A stretch of 40,928 bases of DNA from Lentisphaerae bacterium GWF2_45_14 (GCA_001804785.1 MHBG01000007.1:1-40928), one strand, 5' to 3'. Positions 1 to 8,256 are shown, numbered from the stretch's first letter. Notes: a model not told the origin generated them from the letters alone. Made by a program: numbers and translations.

Positions 1-50
1 TCCGAATGGTCGAAGAGGAGTATTTGCCTGGCATTGCGCCCGTTAGTCAT
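1..50 (-). CDS. 5' end of an unidentified gene (partial)
   Basis: On the minus strand an ATG at 50-48 follows a strong Shine-Dalgarno AAGGAGG (plus-strand CCTCCTT at 63-69) with a 12-base spacer. The frame stays open to the window edge and gives about 16 residues beginning MTNGRNARQILLFDH. This is too little to assign a family. It is divergent from rpsT, so the 250 bases between them should hold both promoters. The good ribosome binding site is the main reason to believe it. Confidence 0.5.
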   Translation of the reverse strand, partial: MTNGRNARQILLFDHS

Positions 51-225
51 TTTAAGCTATAACCTCCTTATGGATAAATAGATACAATATAGGAACACGA
101 GAAAAAGCCACCCCCTAAAGCTAATGGATATTAGAATTTATTGAGTTCGTCGCGGCAAAATGACTTTTGGCGGCATCATCGCATTACGTATATCTGGAAA
201 CAGCGATGCCAAATTTCAAAAAGTA

Positions 226-254
226 TTGGAAATTTGCGCCGATGCCGTTATATT
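226..254 (+). promoter_or_regulatory. Candidate sigma70-type promoter of rpsT
   Basis: TTGGAA at 226-231 and TATATT at 249-254 are separated by 17 bases and lie about 50 bases upstream of the rpsT start. Transcription would begin near 261 and leave a short leader with the ribosome binding site GAGAGG before the ATG at 303. The match was found by eye; spacing and position fit well. Confidence 0.45.
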
Positions 255-302
255 AGGAACTTTTATGGATTTTAAAATAGCAATAGAGAGGACTATAAAG
301 TA

Positions 303-575
303 ATGGCAACCAGCAAATCTACACTCAAAAGACAGAGGACAAGCGAAGAAAAAAGAATTAGGAACAAAGCCAAAAAGAGCGAAATCTTCAAAGTTGAAAA
401 AGGCTTCCGCGCTTCCGTTCTGGCAGGCGAAACGGAAAAGGCCAAGGATCAGCTCCTGAAGGCATGCAGCCTCCTCGACAAGTCCGCGAAGGTCGGCATG
501 ATTCACAAAAACAAGGTCTCCAGAAAAAAATCACAACTTATGTCCCTCGCAAAGGCTTCTGAAAAAAAGGCCTGA
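303..575 (+). CDS. rpsT: 30S ribosomal protein S20
   Basis: S20 is a primary 16S rRNA-binding protein of the small ribosomal subunit. The 90-residue product has the family's usual length and its Lys/Arg/Ala-rich helical composition. It shows the typical start (MATSKSTLKRQRTSEEKR) and the late segment around residues 68-78 (GMIHKNKVSRKKSQL), which matches the conserved 'K-G-x-I-H-K-N-x-A-x-R-x-K-S' element. A GAGAGG Shine-Dalgarno lies about 10 bases before the ATG. The gene sits alone between its own promoter (226-254) and an intrinsic terminator (598-629), as is common for rpsT. Family assignment is secure. Confidence 0.95.
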   Translation: MATSKSTLKRQRTSEEKRIRNKAKKSEIFKVEKGFRASVLAGETEKAKDQLLKACSLLDKSAKVGMIHKNKVSRKKSQLMSLAKASEKKA

Positions 576-597
576 GTTGACTGAATACGCAATATCC

Positions 598-629
598 GCC
601 CCGCCGCTCTAAGCGGAAGGGGCTTTTTT
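598..629 (+). terminator. Intrinsic terminator after rpsT
   Basis: Arms GCCCC (598-602) with GGGGC (619-623) and CCGCT (604-608) with AGCGG (612-616) form a GC-rich stem with a small internal bulge. It is followed directly by TTTTTT (624-629). This is a textbook Rho-independent terminator 22 bases after the rpsT stop. It ends only 15 bases before the next start codon (645). Confidence 0.85.
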
Positions 630-644
630 GTACCCTTGTGAAAA

Positions 645-1400
645 ATGATTGACGCGCACACACACACCAACTTGAGCTATTGCTGTCCTGACCCTGAAAT
701 GACGCCGGAATTCTACGCCGATTTTCTCCGAAGCAACTCAGAAGGATTGCAAAAAGCCGTAATCGCCGACCACGGAATGGCAATATATTTTCCTGCCGAA
801 ATAGCCTGGAAATGGAGCTATATTTCCCATCCTTCCATTTTCGACGAGTGGAAATCGCAAGGCGACGAAAAACTCGCGGCCCACCTAGAAAAAATTAAAA
901 GATTTGCTGCGGACGGACTCATTCCCGGCATTGAGCTTGAATTCATGAACGATGGCCGCCCTGTCTTTTCTCCAGAATTCAAGAAAGATATCAAGGTTCT
1001 AATCGGGAGCATCCACTTTCTCGCCCTCCCTGATAATCCTTCACCGCAAATGATTATCGACGAGTGGATCCGCAATATGGATATGATCTTCAGCTATCCC
1101 GTAAATATTCTGGGTCATCCGTTCCGCTGGCTCGAATCGCATATCGGAACAGTCCCCCTTGAAATAATCAGCGAAACTGTCAGGCGCGCAAAATCACAAA
1201 ATATAGCCATCGAATTCAATTCACACTTCAAAATGAACTCCGATATCCCCATGCTAAAGGAAGTAATAAGACATAAAGCACTCGTAACATTTGGTTCCGA
1301 TGCTCACGTAAAATCAGAAATCGGCAATTTCTCATATCATTTCGGTCTCTTGGATAAGGCCAAAATATCCATAAATGATTTGACTTTTCTCTCTTTGTAG
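645..1400 (+). CDS. PHP-domain metal-dependent phosphoesterase
   Basis: The 251-residue protein is a stand-alone PHP domain of the histidinol-phosphatase (HisK-like) type, which hydrolyses phosphate monoesters with two or three bound metals. Visible metal-ligand motifs are D3-x-H5-x-H7 at the N-terminus, ADHG near residue 46, IELEF near residue 97, GSIHF near residue 122, GHPFRW near residue 157 and the C-terminal FGSDAH followed by GNF. All signature positions appear present, so it should be active. The substrate cannot be told: there are no his genes nearby, so L-histidinol phosphate is only one option. The ATG lies 15 bases after the rpsT terminator T-tract and I see no good Shine-Dalgarno. 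It may be read through from rpsT or be translated from a nearly leaderless message. Confidence 0.8.
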   Translation: MIDAHTHTNLSYCCPDPEMTPEFYADFLRSNSEGLQKAVIADHGMAIYFPAEIAWKWSYISHPSIFDEWKSQGDEKLAAHLEKIKRFAADGLIPGIELEFMNDGRPVFSPEFKKDIKVLIGSIHFLALPDNPSPQMIIDEWIRNMDMIFSYPVNILGHPFRWLESHIGTVPLEIISETVRRAKSQNIAIEFNSHFKMNSDIPMLKEVIRHKALVTFGSDAHVKSEIGNFSYHFGLLDKAKISINDLTFLSL

Positions 1401-1454
1401 GCTATTATATCGAGACTTTGTAAAAAGAATAAACAAACTAATGGAGCCCCCTCA

Positions 1455-2336
1455 ATGGATTATGTAGCACAACTTAAGAATCTGTCCGTCGAGCACGAAT
1501 TTTTTATCGGGTTCGACAGCGATGGCTGTATTTTCGACACAATGGAAATCAAGCAGAAAGAATGCTTCTGCCCCACACTTATAAAACACTTCCATCTTCA
1601 AGCCGCAAGCAAATACGCCCGCGAAGTCTGGGAATTCGTCAACCTCTACAGCAAGACAAGGGGTTGCAACCGTTTCAACGCCGTAGAACGCGCGCTCGAC
1701 CTCATGAAGGAACGCCATGAATTCAAAACCCGAGGCATCGATGTTCCCCACATGCCTGAGATGCGTCAGTGGATAAAAGAGGAAAGCAAACTCGGCAACC
1801 CAGCTCTTGAAGCAAAAGTCGCCGCGACTCACAGCGAGGAACTTACGATGCTCCTGGCATGGAGCAAAGAAGTAAATAAGGTCATCACCGAAATGGTACA
1901 CGGCATACCGCCCTTCCCCGGAGTCATTGACGTACTCAAAAAAGCACACGGTAAAGCCGATAAGATTGTGGTCTCCCAGACCCCACTCGAAGCCCTTACG
2001 CGCGAATGGACGGAAAACAAGATTGACCATTATCTCAATGCGATAGCCGGCCAGGAACACGGCACGAAGACCGAGCACCTCCGCTATGCAGCCAAAGGAA
2101 AATACGCACCCAACAAAATATTAATGGTCGGCGATGCACCCGGCGACCTCAAAGCGGCGGCAGGCAACGACGCTCTGTTCTACCCGATAATCCCGGGTCG
2201 CGAAGAGGAATCGTGGGCGAAATTCTCAGAAGAAGCCCTCGATAAATTCTTCAAACTCGAATTTGAAGGAAAATATCAAGAGGAACTGATGGAAGAGTTC
2301 GACAAGGCCCTTCCCACAGACCCGCATTGGAACTAA
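1455..2336 (+). CDS. HAD-superfamily hydrolase (phosphoglycolate phosphatase-like)
   Basis: The 293-residue cytosolic protein carries the haloacid dehalogenase core. Motif I is FDSDGCIFDT with nucleophile D21 and acid/base D23. Motif II is the VVSQTP segment near residue 173. Motif III/IV is the NKILMVGDAPGDLKAA region near residue 223, with the paired acidic residues that hold Mg2+. About 140 residues between motifs I and II form a large helical C1-type cap, which sets the substrate in this family. It probably removes phosphate from a small metabolite; the substrate is unknown. It ends at a strong terminator (2364-2405). The motif II Ser in 'SQTP' and the acidic pair are intact, so an active phosphatase is likely. 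Confidence 0.75.
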   Translation: MDYVAQLKNLSVEHEFFIGFDSDGCIFDTMEIKQKECFCPTLIKHFHLQAASKYAREVWEFVNLYSKTRGCNRFNAVERALDLMKERHEFKTRGIDVPHMPEMRQWIKEESKLGNPALEAKVAATHSEELTMLLAWSKEVNKVITEMVHGIPPFPGVIDVLKKAHGKADKIVVSQTPLEALTREWTENKIDHYLNAIAGQEHGTKTEHLRYAAKGKYAPNKILMVGDAPGDLKAAAGNDALFYPIIPGREEESWAKFSEEALDKFFKLEFEGKYQEELMEEFDKALPTDPHWN

Positions 2337-2363
2337 TCAGAGTATTTGCCCCGCGACAAATCT

Positions 2364-2405
2364 GTGCCGTCAACGCCAACTGTGTTCGTTGACGGCACGG
2401 TTTTT
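2364..2405 (+). terminator. Intrinsic terminator between convergent genes
   Basis: A perfect 12-bp stem, GTGCCGTCAACG (2364-2375) with CGTTGACGGCAC (2387-2398), has an 11-base loop. It is followed by GG and TTTTT (2401-2405). The plus-strand T-tract makes it the terminator of the HAD gene. Because the stem is symmetric it may also slow transcripts arriving from hydA on the minus strand, where the following bases are only moderately T-rich. Confidence 0.85.
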
Positions 2406-2443
2406 ATTCGGCTGAACATAGATTTCCCAGGCCCTGCGTGGGT

Positions 2444-4195
2444 CTAACGCTTATATTCAGGTCTTGCCTGATAACTGGTATGCAGGTATTTCTGGGCCGT
2501 TTCGCCAAGGGGTTCTCCGAGGAACTCCTCATAAAGTTTCTGTATATAGGGATTTCTGTGGCTGAGCCTTATTGCCTTAGAGCGATCATCACTGAAAAGC
2601 CCCTCGGCGCGTTTCTTCCTTATAGCGTCGTCGACATTCCACGACTGGCCGCCGCCGCCGATACAGCCACCGGGACATGCCATGACTTCTATAAAGTGGT
2701 ATGGCGCCTCCCTGCCTTCCTCGCGTGCGGCCCGCACTCTGGAAATCAATGTTTCGACATTGCCGAGACCATGAGCGACGGCTGTCCTTATGGAGTGTCC
2801 GCCTATTTTAAATTCAAATTCTCTTATTCCTTCGAGCCCTCTTATCTGCTTGAAATCCACAGATTCGGGGTCGTGTCCGGTAATAAAGTAACTGGCGGTT
2901 CTGAGCGCCGCCTCCATCACACCTCCCGTGGTACCGAAGATAACACCCGCCCCGCTGTATTCGCCGAGCGGTGAATCGGCCTGCGTTTCCGGGTCGAGAT
3001 CATTGAAGACTATGCCTGACTGCTGGAGCATCCTTATAAATTCACGCGTTGTGAGCGCAACATCCACATCCTGCATTCCGCTGGCGTACATATTTCCGGT
3101 TCTTGTGATTTCATATTTCTTTGAGGTACAAGGCATTATGGACACCATCATTATCTTTGAAGGATCAATACCGAGCTTCTGGGCATAATAAGTTTTCGTC
3201 AATGTCCCAACTATCGAGTGAGGCGACTTGCAGCTGGAAAAGTATTCTATCATGTCGTGATGGAACTTCTCCATGAAATCGACCCATGAGGGACAGCATG
3301 TTGTTATGAGCGGAAGCTTTTCGGGAGCGCTCAAGAAACGGTGAGCGAACTCAGACGCCTCTTCCATGATGGTAACGTCCGCCCCGAAATTAGTGTCGAA
3401 TACCGCTTTGAAGCCGAGATGCCTCAGCGCGTCATATATCTGACCCGTGAGATTTGTTCCCGGCGGATAGCCGAAGGCCTCGCCAATCGAAACTCTCACG
3501 GCGGGAGCAATTTGCGCAATACAGTAAAGTTCCGGGTCCGAAAGCGCCGCCCACACTTTCTCCGTCTCGTCAAATTCAAATATCGCGCCCACGGGGCAAT
3601 GTTCCGAACACTGGCCGCAACGGACGCAGGGGGATTCTCCAAGCGTTACGCCCGCCGGGGCGATGCGGGTATCAATCCCTCTCTCAAGGAAGGAGAGAGC
3701 CCATACGTTCTGCTTTTCCTGACATACGGTAATACAGCGCCCGCATTTTATACATTTGCGGGGTTCGAGCGTGATTGAGTTTGTGGTACTGTCCGGCGGG
3801 ATGTCCGGCACTACGGGATTGAAACTCTCTCGCCTTATCGCGAATTCTGAGGCGAGACGCTGAAGCTCGCAAGTCCCATTTCTGCCGCAAGTCAGGCACT
3901 CATTGGGATGAGCGCTCAGGATAAGTTCAAGGACAGTCCTTCGCACGCCTACTATTTCCGGGTCGTGCGTTATTACTTCCATTCCCTCGCTGACAGGTGT
4001 ACAGCACGCTCTGACCATATTCGGCGCGCCTTTTAATTTAACAATGCATATTCCGCAGGCGCCGGTGGCATGCAAATCAGGGTGTTTACAAAGCGATGGG
4101 ATATTTACCGAAGCTTTTTTGGCGGCATTGAGGATGTTCTCGCCCTCGGAAGCCTCAATTTCCACGTTATTTATTTTGAGCTTTACTGTTTTCAT
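2444..4195 (-). CDS. hydA: NAD(P)H-linked [FeFe] hydrogenase, catalytic subunit HydA/HndD
   Basis: This 583-residue cytosolic subunit makes or oxidises H2 at the H-cluster. Domains in order: plant-type [2Fe-2S] ferredoxin (C36, C47, C50, C64/C65); NuoG-like His/Cys cluster (H96, C100, C103, C109); two [4Fe-4S] clusters (C148/C151/C154/C158 and C190/C193/C196/C200); then the H-cluster domain. The last holds TTCCPSW (C300, C301), MPCTSKKYE (C356) and ExMACPGGCxxGGGQ (C507, C511), followed by a small-subunit-like C-terminal helix. The first signature reads TT where TS is the textbook form, but both cysteines are kept. Length matches HndD of Desulfovibrio (about 585 aa). There is no extra C-terminal [2Fe-2S] domain as in Thermotoga HydA. 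It lies 14 bases downstream of hydB. No hydE, hydF or hydG maturases are in the window. Confidence 0.95.
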   Translation of the reverse strand: MKTVKLKINNVEIEASEGENILNAAKKASVNIPSLCKHPDLHATGACGICIVKLKGAPNMVRACCTPVSEGMEVITHDPEIVGVRRTVLELILSAHPNECLTCGRNGTCELQRLASEFAIRRESFNPVVPDIPPDSTTNSITLEPRKCIKCGRCITVCQEKQNVWALSFLERGIDTRIAPAGVTLGESPCVRCGQCSEHCPVGAIFEFDETEKVWAALSDPELYCIAQIAPAVRVSIGEAFGYPPGTNLTGQIYDALRHLGFKAVFDTNFGADVTIMEEASEFAHRFLSAPEKLPLITTCCPSWVDFMEKFHHDMIEYFSSCKSPHSIVGTLTKTYYAQKLGIDPSKIMMVSIMPCTSKKYEITRTGNMYASGMQDVDVALTTREFIRMLQQSGIVFNDLDPETQADSPLGEYSGAGVIFGTTGGVMEAALRTASYFITGHDPESVDFKQIRGLEGIREFEFKIGGHSIRTAVAHGLGNVETLISRVRAAREEGREAPYHFIEVMACPGGCIGGGGQSWNVDDAIRKKRAEGLFSDDRSKAIRLSHRNPYIQKLYEEFLGEPLGETAQKYLHTSYQARPEYKR

Positions 4196-4209
4196 TTATA
4201 CGGTCCCGT

Positions 4210-5856
4210 TCAGTTTTTGATTCTTTCGAGATATTCGTTCTCAAAGTATTTCAGGGTGGATAATACCGGGTTTGGCGCAGTCTGACCCAGTCCGCAAAGC
4301 GAGGCTTTTTTCATCGTCAGCGAAAGCCGCTTTATCAGTGCGAGATCATCCATTGACCCCTTGCCGGACTTCACTTTTTTGAGAAGTTCAAGCAGCTGCC
4401 TGCCCCCGATACGGCACGGCGAACACTGCCCACATGATTCGTCGGCGGTGAAATCTAAATAGAACGCCGCGATATCGACCATATTGTCGTCCTCGTCAAG
4501 GACAATCATGCCGCCCGACCCCATGATTGAACCAAGCTTCTTGAGCTGGTCATAACATACCGGAGTATCAAGAAATTCCGATGGGATGACTCCGCCTGAT
4601 GGCCCCCCCGTCTGGACGGCCTTTATTTTTTTGCCGGTCGAAGGACCGCCGCCTATTTCCTCTATTATGGTGCGTAGCGTCATACCCATAGGTACTTCGA
4701 TAAGGCCTGAGTGCTTAACCTTCCCCGTGAGCGCAAAGACCTTCGTTCCCCTGCTTTCAGGCGTTCCTATCGAAGCATACCATGCCCCGCCCTTCATCAG
4801 TATGTGCGGCACATTCGCGAGGGTCTCGACATTGTTTACGCACGAAGGCATTCCCCAGAGTCCTTTCTGAGACGGGTACGGCGGACGCGGGTGCGGGGTG
4901 CCGCGCCTGCCCTCGATCGAGGCAATGAGCGCGGTCTCCTCTCCGCAGACAAAAGCCCCTGCACCAAGCCTGATGTCGCAATCGAACGAAAACTTCGTAC
5001 CAAATATGTTTTTGCCGAGAAACCCGGCTTTTCTCGCTTGCTTGATGGCCTTTTCAACTCTATCTACGGCAAGCGGATACTCTGTTCTTATATAAAACCA
5101 TCCGGAAGTCGCGCCGATGGCATAGGCGGCTATGAGCATGCCCTCGATTACACATTGAGGGTCACCCTCGAGTACGCTTCTATCCATATATGCGCCGGGG
5201 TCGCCCTCGTCGCCATTGCAGATCACAAACTTTTCCGCGCCCTGGCTCGGAGCCGCGTTTTTCCACTTGAGCCCTGTGGGATAGCCGCCGCCGCCCCTGC
5301 CTCTGAGTCCGCTTGTCAGCACCTCTTCCACTACCTGCTGAGGAGTCATTTCCGTAAGAACTTTCTTCAGCGCCTGATAGCCGCCGCGAGCAAGATAATC
5401 ATCTATCAATTCAGGGTCTATATGTCCGGTGTTAGCGAGAACTATTTTCATCTGTTTCGAAAAGAACGGTATATCGAGCGGCAGAACGAAACCCGACAGA
5501 AAGTCCGGCACATTGAAGTCTGCGCCTTTTTCAAGCGAAAGTGCCGGGACAATATGTTCGGCGATGATAAGACGCGCAACTAACGGCCTTATTTCTGAGT
5601 AGAGAACAGGCTTCTGCCCCTCGACCTCGACACGCATCAAAGGCCCGTGGCTGCAAAGCCCCATACAGCCTGTTTTAACTATTCTGACAACTTTGTCACA
5701 GCCGTGCGAAACAAGCGCCTCCTGAACAGCTTTTACAACGTCACCGCAGCCCGACGAGACACAGCCCGTGCTGTAGCAGCAGTACAGATTGCACTTGAAC
5801 GCGGCTGATTTTGCTTTGGCTGCCTCAACTATCTTGTCGAACTCAGTTAGCTGCAT
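4210..5856 (-). CDS. hydB: [FeFe] hydrogenase flavoprotein subunit HydB/HndC (NuoF-like)
   Basis: This 548-residue subunit exchanges electrons with NAD(P)H. The N-terminal 110 residues are a thioredoxin-like [2Fe-2S] domain (cysteines at about 27, 32, 64 and 68). The NuoF core follows, with the FMN/NADH glycine-rich GLRGRGGGGYPTGLKW, the NGDEGDPGAYMDRS segment, GAGAYVCGEET-like GAGAFVCGEETALI, and a [4Fe-4S] motif ESCGQCSPCR plus a later SLCGLG. The protein ends about 25 residues after that last cysteine. The 2x[4Fe-4S] ferredoxin domain found at the C-terminus of well-known bifurcating HydB proteins is not visible, and the stop is followed at once by hydA. It overlaps hydC by 14 bases. So the subunit can clearly react with NAD(P)H, but a ferredoxin-bifurcating role is uncertain. 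Confidence 0.93.
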   Translation of the reverse strand: MQLTEFDKIVEAAKAKSAAFKCNLYCCYSTGCVSSGCGDVVKAVQEALVSHGCDKVVRIVKTGCMGLCSHGPLMRVEVEGQKPVLYSEIRPLVARLIIAEHIVPALSLEKGADFNVPDFLSGFVLPLDIPFFSKQMKIVLANTGHIDPELIDDYLARGGYQALKKVLTEMTPQQVVEEVLTSGLRGRGGGGYPTGLKWKNAAPSQGAEKFVICNGDEGDPGAYMDRSVLEGDPQCVIEGMLIAAYAIGATSGWFYIRTEYPLAVDRVEKAIKQARKAGFLGKNIFGTKFSFDCDIRLGAGAFVCGEETALIASIEGRRGTPHPRPPYPSQKGLWGMPSCVNNVETLANVPHILMKGGAWYASIGTPESRGTKVFALTGKVKHSGLIEVPMGMTLRTIIEEIGGGPSTGKKIKAVQTGGPSGGVIPSEFLDTPVCYDQLKKLGSIMGSGGMIVLDEDDNMVDIAAFYLDFTADESCGQCSPCRIGGRQLLELLKKVKSGKGSMDDLALIKRLSLTMKKASLCGLGQTAPNPVLSTLKYFENEYLERIKN

Positions 5857-6331
5857 TGGCTGTCTCCTTCGCTGGAAAAACTTCGCGCCACTCGGCTATT
5901 ATAGGCTTGATATCGCTCGGCTTGAGCTTGCCATAGATTTTTCCATTTACGGACACCACCGGCGCCAGCCCGCAGCACCCCAGACAACGCACGCACTGCA
6001 AATGGAAAATTCCGTCAGACGTCGCCTCGTCGACCCCTATGCCAAGGTCTTTTTTAAACTCATCCAAGAGCGCCGGGGCCCCCTTCAGGTAGCACGCCGT
6101 CCCGGTGCAGATTGAGATAACCGCCTTACCTGGGGCCTCAAGTTTAAAATAGTTATAAAATGTAAGGACTTCGTAAATCCTTGCCAGCGGCACATTCATC
6201 TGGGAAGATATTTCCATAGTGGCCTCACGCGGCACATATCCCATCTGATTCTGGATCTCATGAAGCGCCATTATCAACGATCCGCGCTCACCTTTCCACT
6301 TCTTTACTGCCAGGGCGGCTATATCTATCAT
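5843..6331 (-). CDS. hydC: [FeFe] hydrogenase subunit HydC/HndA (NuoE-like)
   Basis: This 162-residue thioredoxin-fold [2Fe-2S] protein corresponds to NuoE and the smallest subunit of multimeric NAD(P)H-dependent hydrogenases. Visible signatures are the helical N-terminus ending in MGYVPREAT, the cluster ligands in CTGTACYLKGA, and the second pair in LQCVRCLGCCGLAPVV. It is the first gene of the hydCBA operon and has a very strong Shine-Dalgarno (AGGAGGGGG, minus strand of 6335-6343). Its 3' end overlaps the hydB start by 14 bases, which suggests translational coupling. The 170-bp region before it is shared with the divergent gene at 6502 and should hold the operon promoter. Confidence 0.92.
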   Translation of the reverse strand: MIDIAALAVKKWKGERGSLIMALHEIQNQMGYVPREATMEISSQMNVPLARIYEVLTFYNYFKLEAPGKAVISICTGTACYLKGAPALLDEFKKDLGIGVDEATSDGIFHLQCVRCLGCCGLAPVVSVNGKIYGKLKPSDIKPIIAEWREVFPAKETANAAN

Positions 6332-6501
6332 CTACCCCCTCCTGATATTTTAGTCATAAGGATAAAAATAATAATCATTCGCAAAAATTCAACACTCCTT
6401 TCGCATAAAAAATAAAACCGTCAAGAACTGGAAGAGTTAAAACACTGCTGGTATATTAATTATGCTTAGTTTTTGAAAACAAACTTTTTACGGATATTAA
6501 C

Positions 6502-7383
6502 ATGTCATCAAAAAATTCATCAGCGTTTGCGGGTGTCGTGGCGGGATTTGCAGATCTACTTATAACAACGACGGCGTTTCTTGCGGCCAACTCGGCGGTA
6601 TTGCTGGCGGATACCCTGAAAACCGGACTCGAATTTGTGGCCGTACTCATTTCATGGTACACGATCCGAAAGGTTTCGGGGCCGGTAAACCGCAACTTTC
6701 AGTACGGAATCGGCAAACTTGAAAATATATCCAGCCTGATAATTGCGATGCTGATGGCCTCGTGCATTGTCGTTATCATAGTAAATTCCGTTAAAGGCAT
6801 AATCCATCCGTCACACATAAGCGGCTTCGGCATATGGATAAGCATGGGAACGCAGGTAGTTTACGGATTCGTAAACACACTTTTCTTCGTAAAGAACAGA
6901 GCGATCGCGAAAAGAGAATCGTCCCCCCTCATGGAATCACAATCCAAGTTCTTCTTCACCAAGGCGATAGCTAACGGATTTATTTTTACATCATTGACCC
7001 TGAGCGTGATACTTCCCCATTACGGATGGGTAACGTTTATCGACCCGGTATCTTCGCTGCTCATCGCCGGCTCCATACTCCTCAGCGCATTCGGGATACT
7101 ATCGACCTCATTGCAAGACCTGCTTGACCGCTCAATCGAGGAATCAGCGCAGATAGTTATTTTGAGGACCCTTGCCGAACACTTTGAGCAATATGACCTC
7201 CTTCATGGTATCCGCTCACGTCGCTCGGGCAGCAATGTATTCGTGGAAATATTCCTTGAATTCAATCCCGAAAGAAAAATAGGAGAGGCCCAGCAGACCA
7301 TAGACTCCATCCGCGACAATATAGAAAAGGAAATCATCGGCAGCCGCGTCTCCGTAGGACTTACCTGCCGCGACGAATGCTGA
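6502..7383 (+). CDS. Cation diffusion facilitator (CDF)-fold membrane protein, metal sites not conserved
   Basis: The 293-residue product has about six membrane helices in residues 8-185 and a soluble C-terminal ferredoxin-like domain (about 205-290), the CDF layout. CDF proteins export Zn2+, Fe2+ or Mn2+ in exchange for protons. The fold is recognisable from NSAVLLADTLKTGLEF in helix 2, QYGIGKLENIS after it, SPLMESQSKF before helix 5, and the LLDRS segment. The ligand positions are changed: the helix 2 (H/D)xxxD pair reads K40 and E44, the histidine of the usual YGHGKxE reads Ile, and I find no HxxxD in helix 5 (F150/K154 by alignment). It may move another ion or act as a regulator. No clear Shine-Dalgarno precedes the ATG. 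Confidence 0.75.
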   Translation: MSSKNSSAFAGVVAGFADLLITTTAFLAANSAVLLADTLKTGLEFVAVLISWYTIRKVSGPVNRNFQYGIGKLENISSLIIAMLMASCIVVIIVNSVKGIIHPSHISGFGIWISMGTQVVYGFVNTLFFVKNRAIAKRESSPLMESQSKFFFTKAIANGFIFTSLTLSVILPHYGWVTFIDPVSSLLIAGSILLSAFGILSTSLQDLLDRSIEESAQIVILRTLAEHFEQYDLLHGIRSRRSGSNVFVEIFLEFNPERKIGEAQQTIDSIRDNIEKEIIGSRVSVGLTCRDEC

Positions 7384-7393
7384 CCCACGCACG

Positions 7394-7421
7394 TTGACCC
7401 GGCCCTCAATAGTGATATAGT
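7394..7421 (+). promoter_or_regulatory. Candidate sigma70-type promoter with overlapping inverted repeat
   Basis: TTGACC (7394-7399) and TATAGT (7416-7421) have a 16-base spacer and lie just upstream of the AsmA-like gene. AGTGAT (7411-7416) and ATCACT (7424-7429) form an inverted repeat across the -10 box and the predicted start, which could be an operator. A GGGGGGG Shine-Dalgarno follows at 7435-7441. Confidence 0.5.
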
Positions 7422-7449
7422 ACATCACTTAACAAGGGGGGGATGTTTC

Positions 7450-8253
7450 ATGGCTGGAAAAGCAAAGAAGATTATTCTGGGAACGGGAGCGGCGTTTCTC
7501 GTTCTGGTACTGGCTGCGTTTTACATTGTGGCGTTTCACATGGGCGCTATCGTAAAACATGGAATCGAAAGGTTCATGCCGTCGATAACAGGTACACCGG
7601 TCAAGGTGGGCAGCGTGAGCTGTTCTCCTTTCAGTGGGCACATAAATGTGAAGGATTTCATTATTTATAATCCCGAAGGCTATAAGTCGGAGTACGCCTT
7701 CAATGTCAAGGAATTCACGCTTACGGTAAATGTGATGTCCGTACTGTCCAACAATATATTTATCCACAAAATACTTGTAGACGGACTCTCCGTGAGCTAC
7801 GAGCAGGGACTCACCGGATGCAACCTTACCGATATAAAGAAAAATATAGACAAGCTCTCAGAAAAGGACACCTCAAAAGAAAAAACCCCAACAGAGAAAA
7901 CATCGGAAGAAACTTCACCAAGCACTGAAAAACGATTCCAGATAAAGGAGTTCGACTTTCAGAACAGCAGCGTTGCCGTTTCAACTCCCGTTACAGGCGG
8001 CAAGGGTATTTCACTCCCGCTCCCGCTCCCGGGAATCCACATTAAAGAACTTGGCATGAAGGATGGTAACGGCGTTACCGGCAAGGAAATGGCGACTGTG
8101 ATATTCGCTGAGATAATTGAGGCAACAGTTGACGCCGTAAGAAAATCCTCTGTCAACTTAAACTCCGATGTTCTTAATTCCCTGGAGGACGGGGGAAAAG
8201 AAATGCTGAAAAAGTCAGGTGAAATGATTAAAGACATAAAGAATTTATTCTGA
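7450..8253 (+). CDS. AsmA-like (DUF748-type) membrane-anchored protein
   Basis: The 267-residue protein has one N-terminal membrane anchor (about residues 10-32) followed by a periplasm-facing domain. The segment from about residue 40 to 120 (short beta strands such as GTPVKVGSVSC, GHINVKDFIIYNPEGY, IHKILVDGLSVSYEQ) resembles the N-terminal repeat of AsmA-family envelope proteins, which take part in lipid or outer-membrane homeostasis. Residues 137-157 are a low-complexity Lys/Glu/Thr/Ser linker. The C-terminus is helical and Lys-rich. It is far shorter than AsmA proper, so it is a minimal relative at best. A very strong G-rich Shine-Dalgarno (7435-7442) selects the ATG at 7450 over an out-of-frame ATG at 7443. 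Only 3 bases separate it from the next gene, so the two are co-transcribed. Confidence 0.6.
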   Translation: MAGKAKKIILGTGAAFLVLVLAAFYIVAFHMGAIVKHGIERFMPSITGTPVKVGSVSCSPFSGHINVKDFIIYNPEGYKSEYAFNVKEFTLTVNVMSVLSNNIFIHKILVDGLSVSYEQGLTGCNLTDIKKNIDKLSEKDTSKEKTPTEKTSEETSPSTEKRFQIKEFDFQNSSVAVSTPVTGGKGISLPLPLPGIHIKELGMKDGNGVTGKEMATVIFAEIIEATVDAVRKSSVNLNSDVLNSLEDGGKEMLKKSGEMIKDIKNLF

Positions 8254-8256
8254 AAA

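Noticed and set aside
3341-3778. Long open frames on the strand opposite hydA and hydB (for example 3341-3778 and 4711-5583)
   Set aside because: They are antisense shadows of strongly conserved hydrogenase genes, with no ribosome binding sites or recognisable products.
6332-6501. AT-rich region upstream of hydC considered for a Fur or Rex site
   Set aside because: I could not find a convincing match to either consensus; the AT-rich runs are not specific enough.
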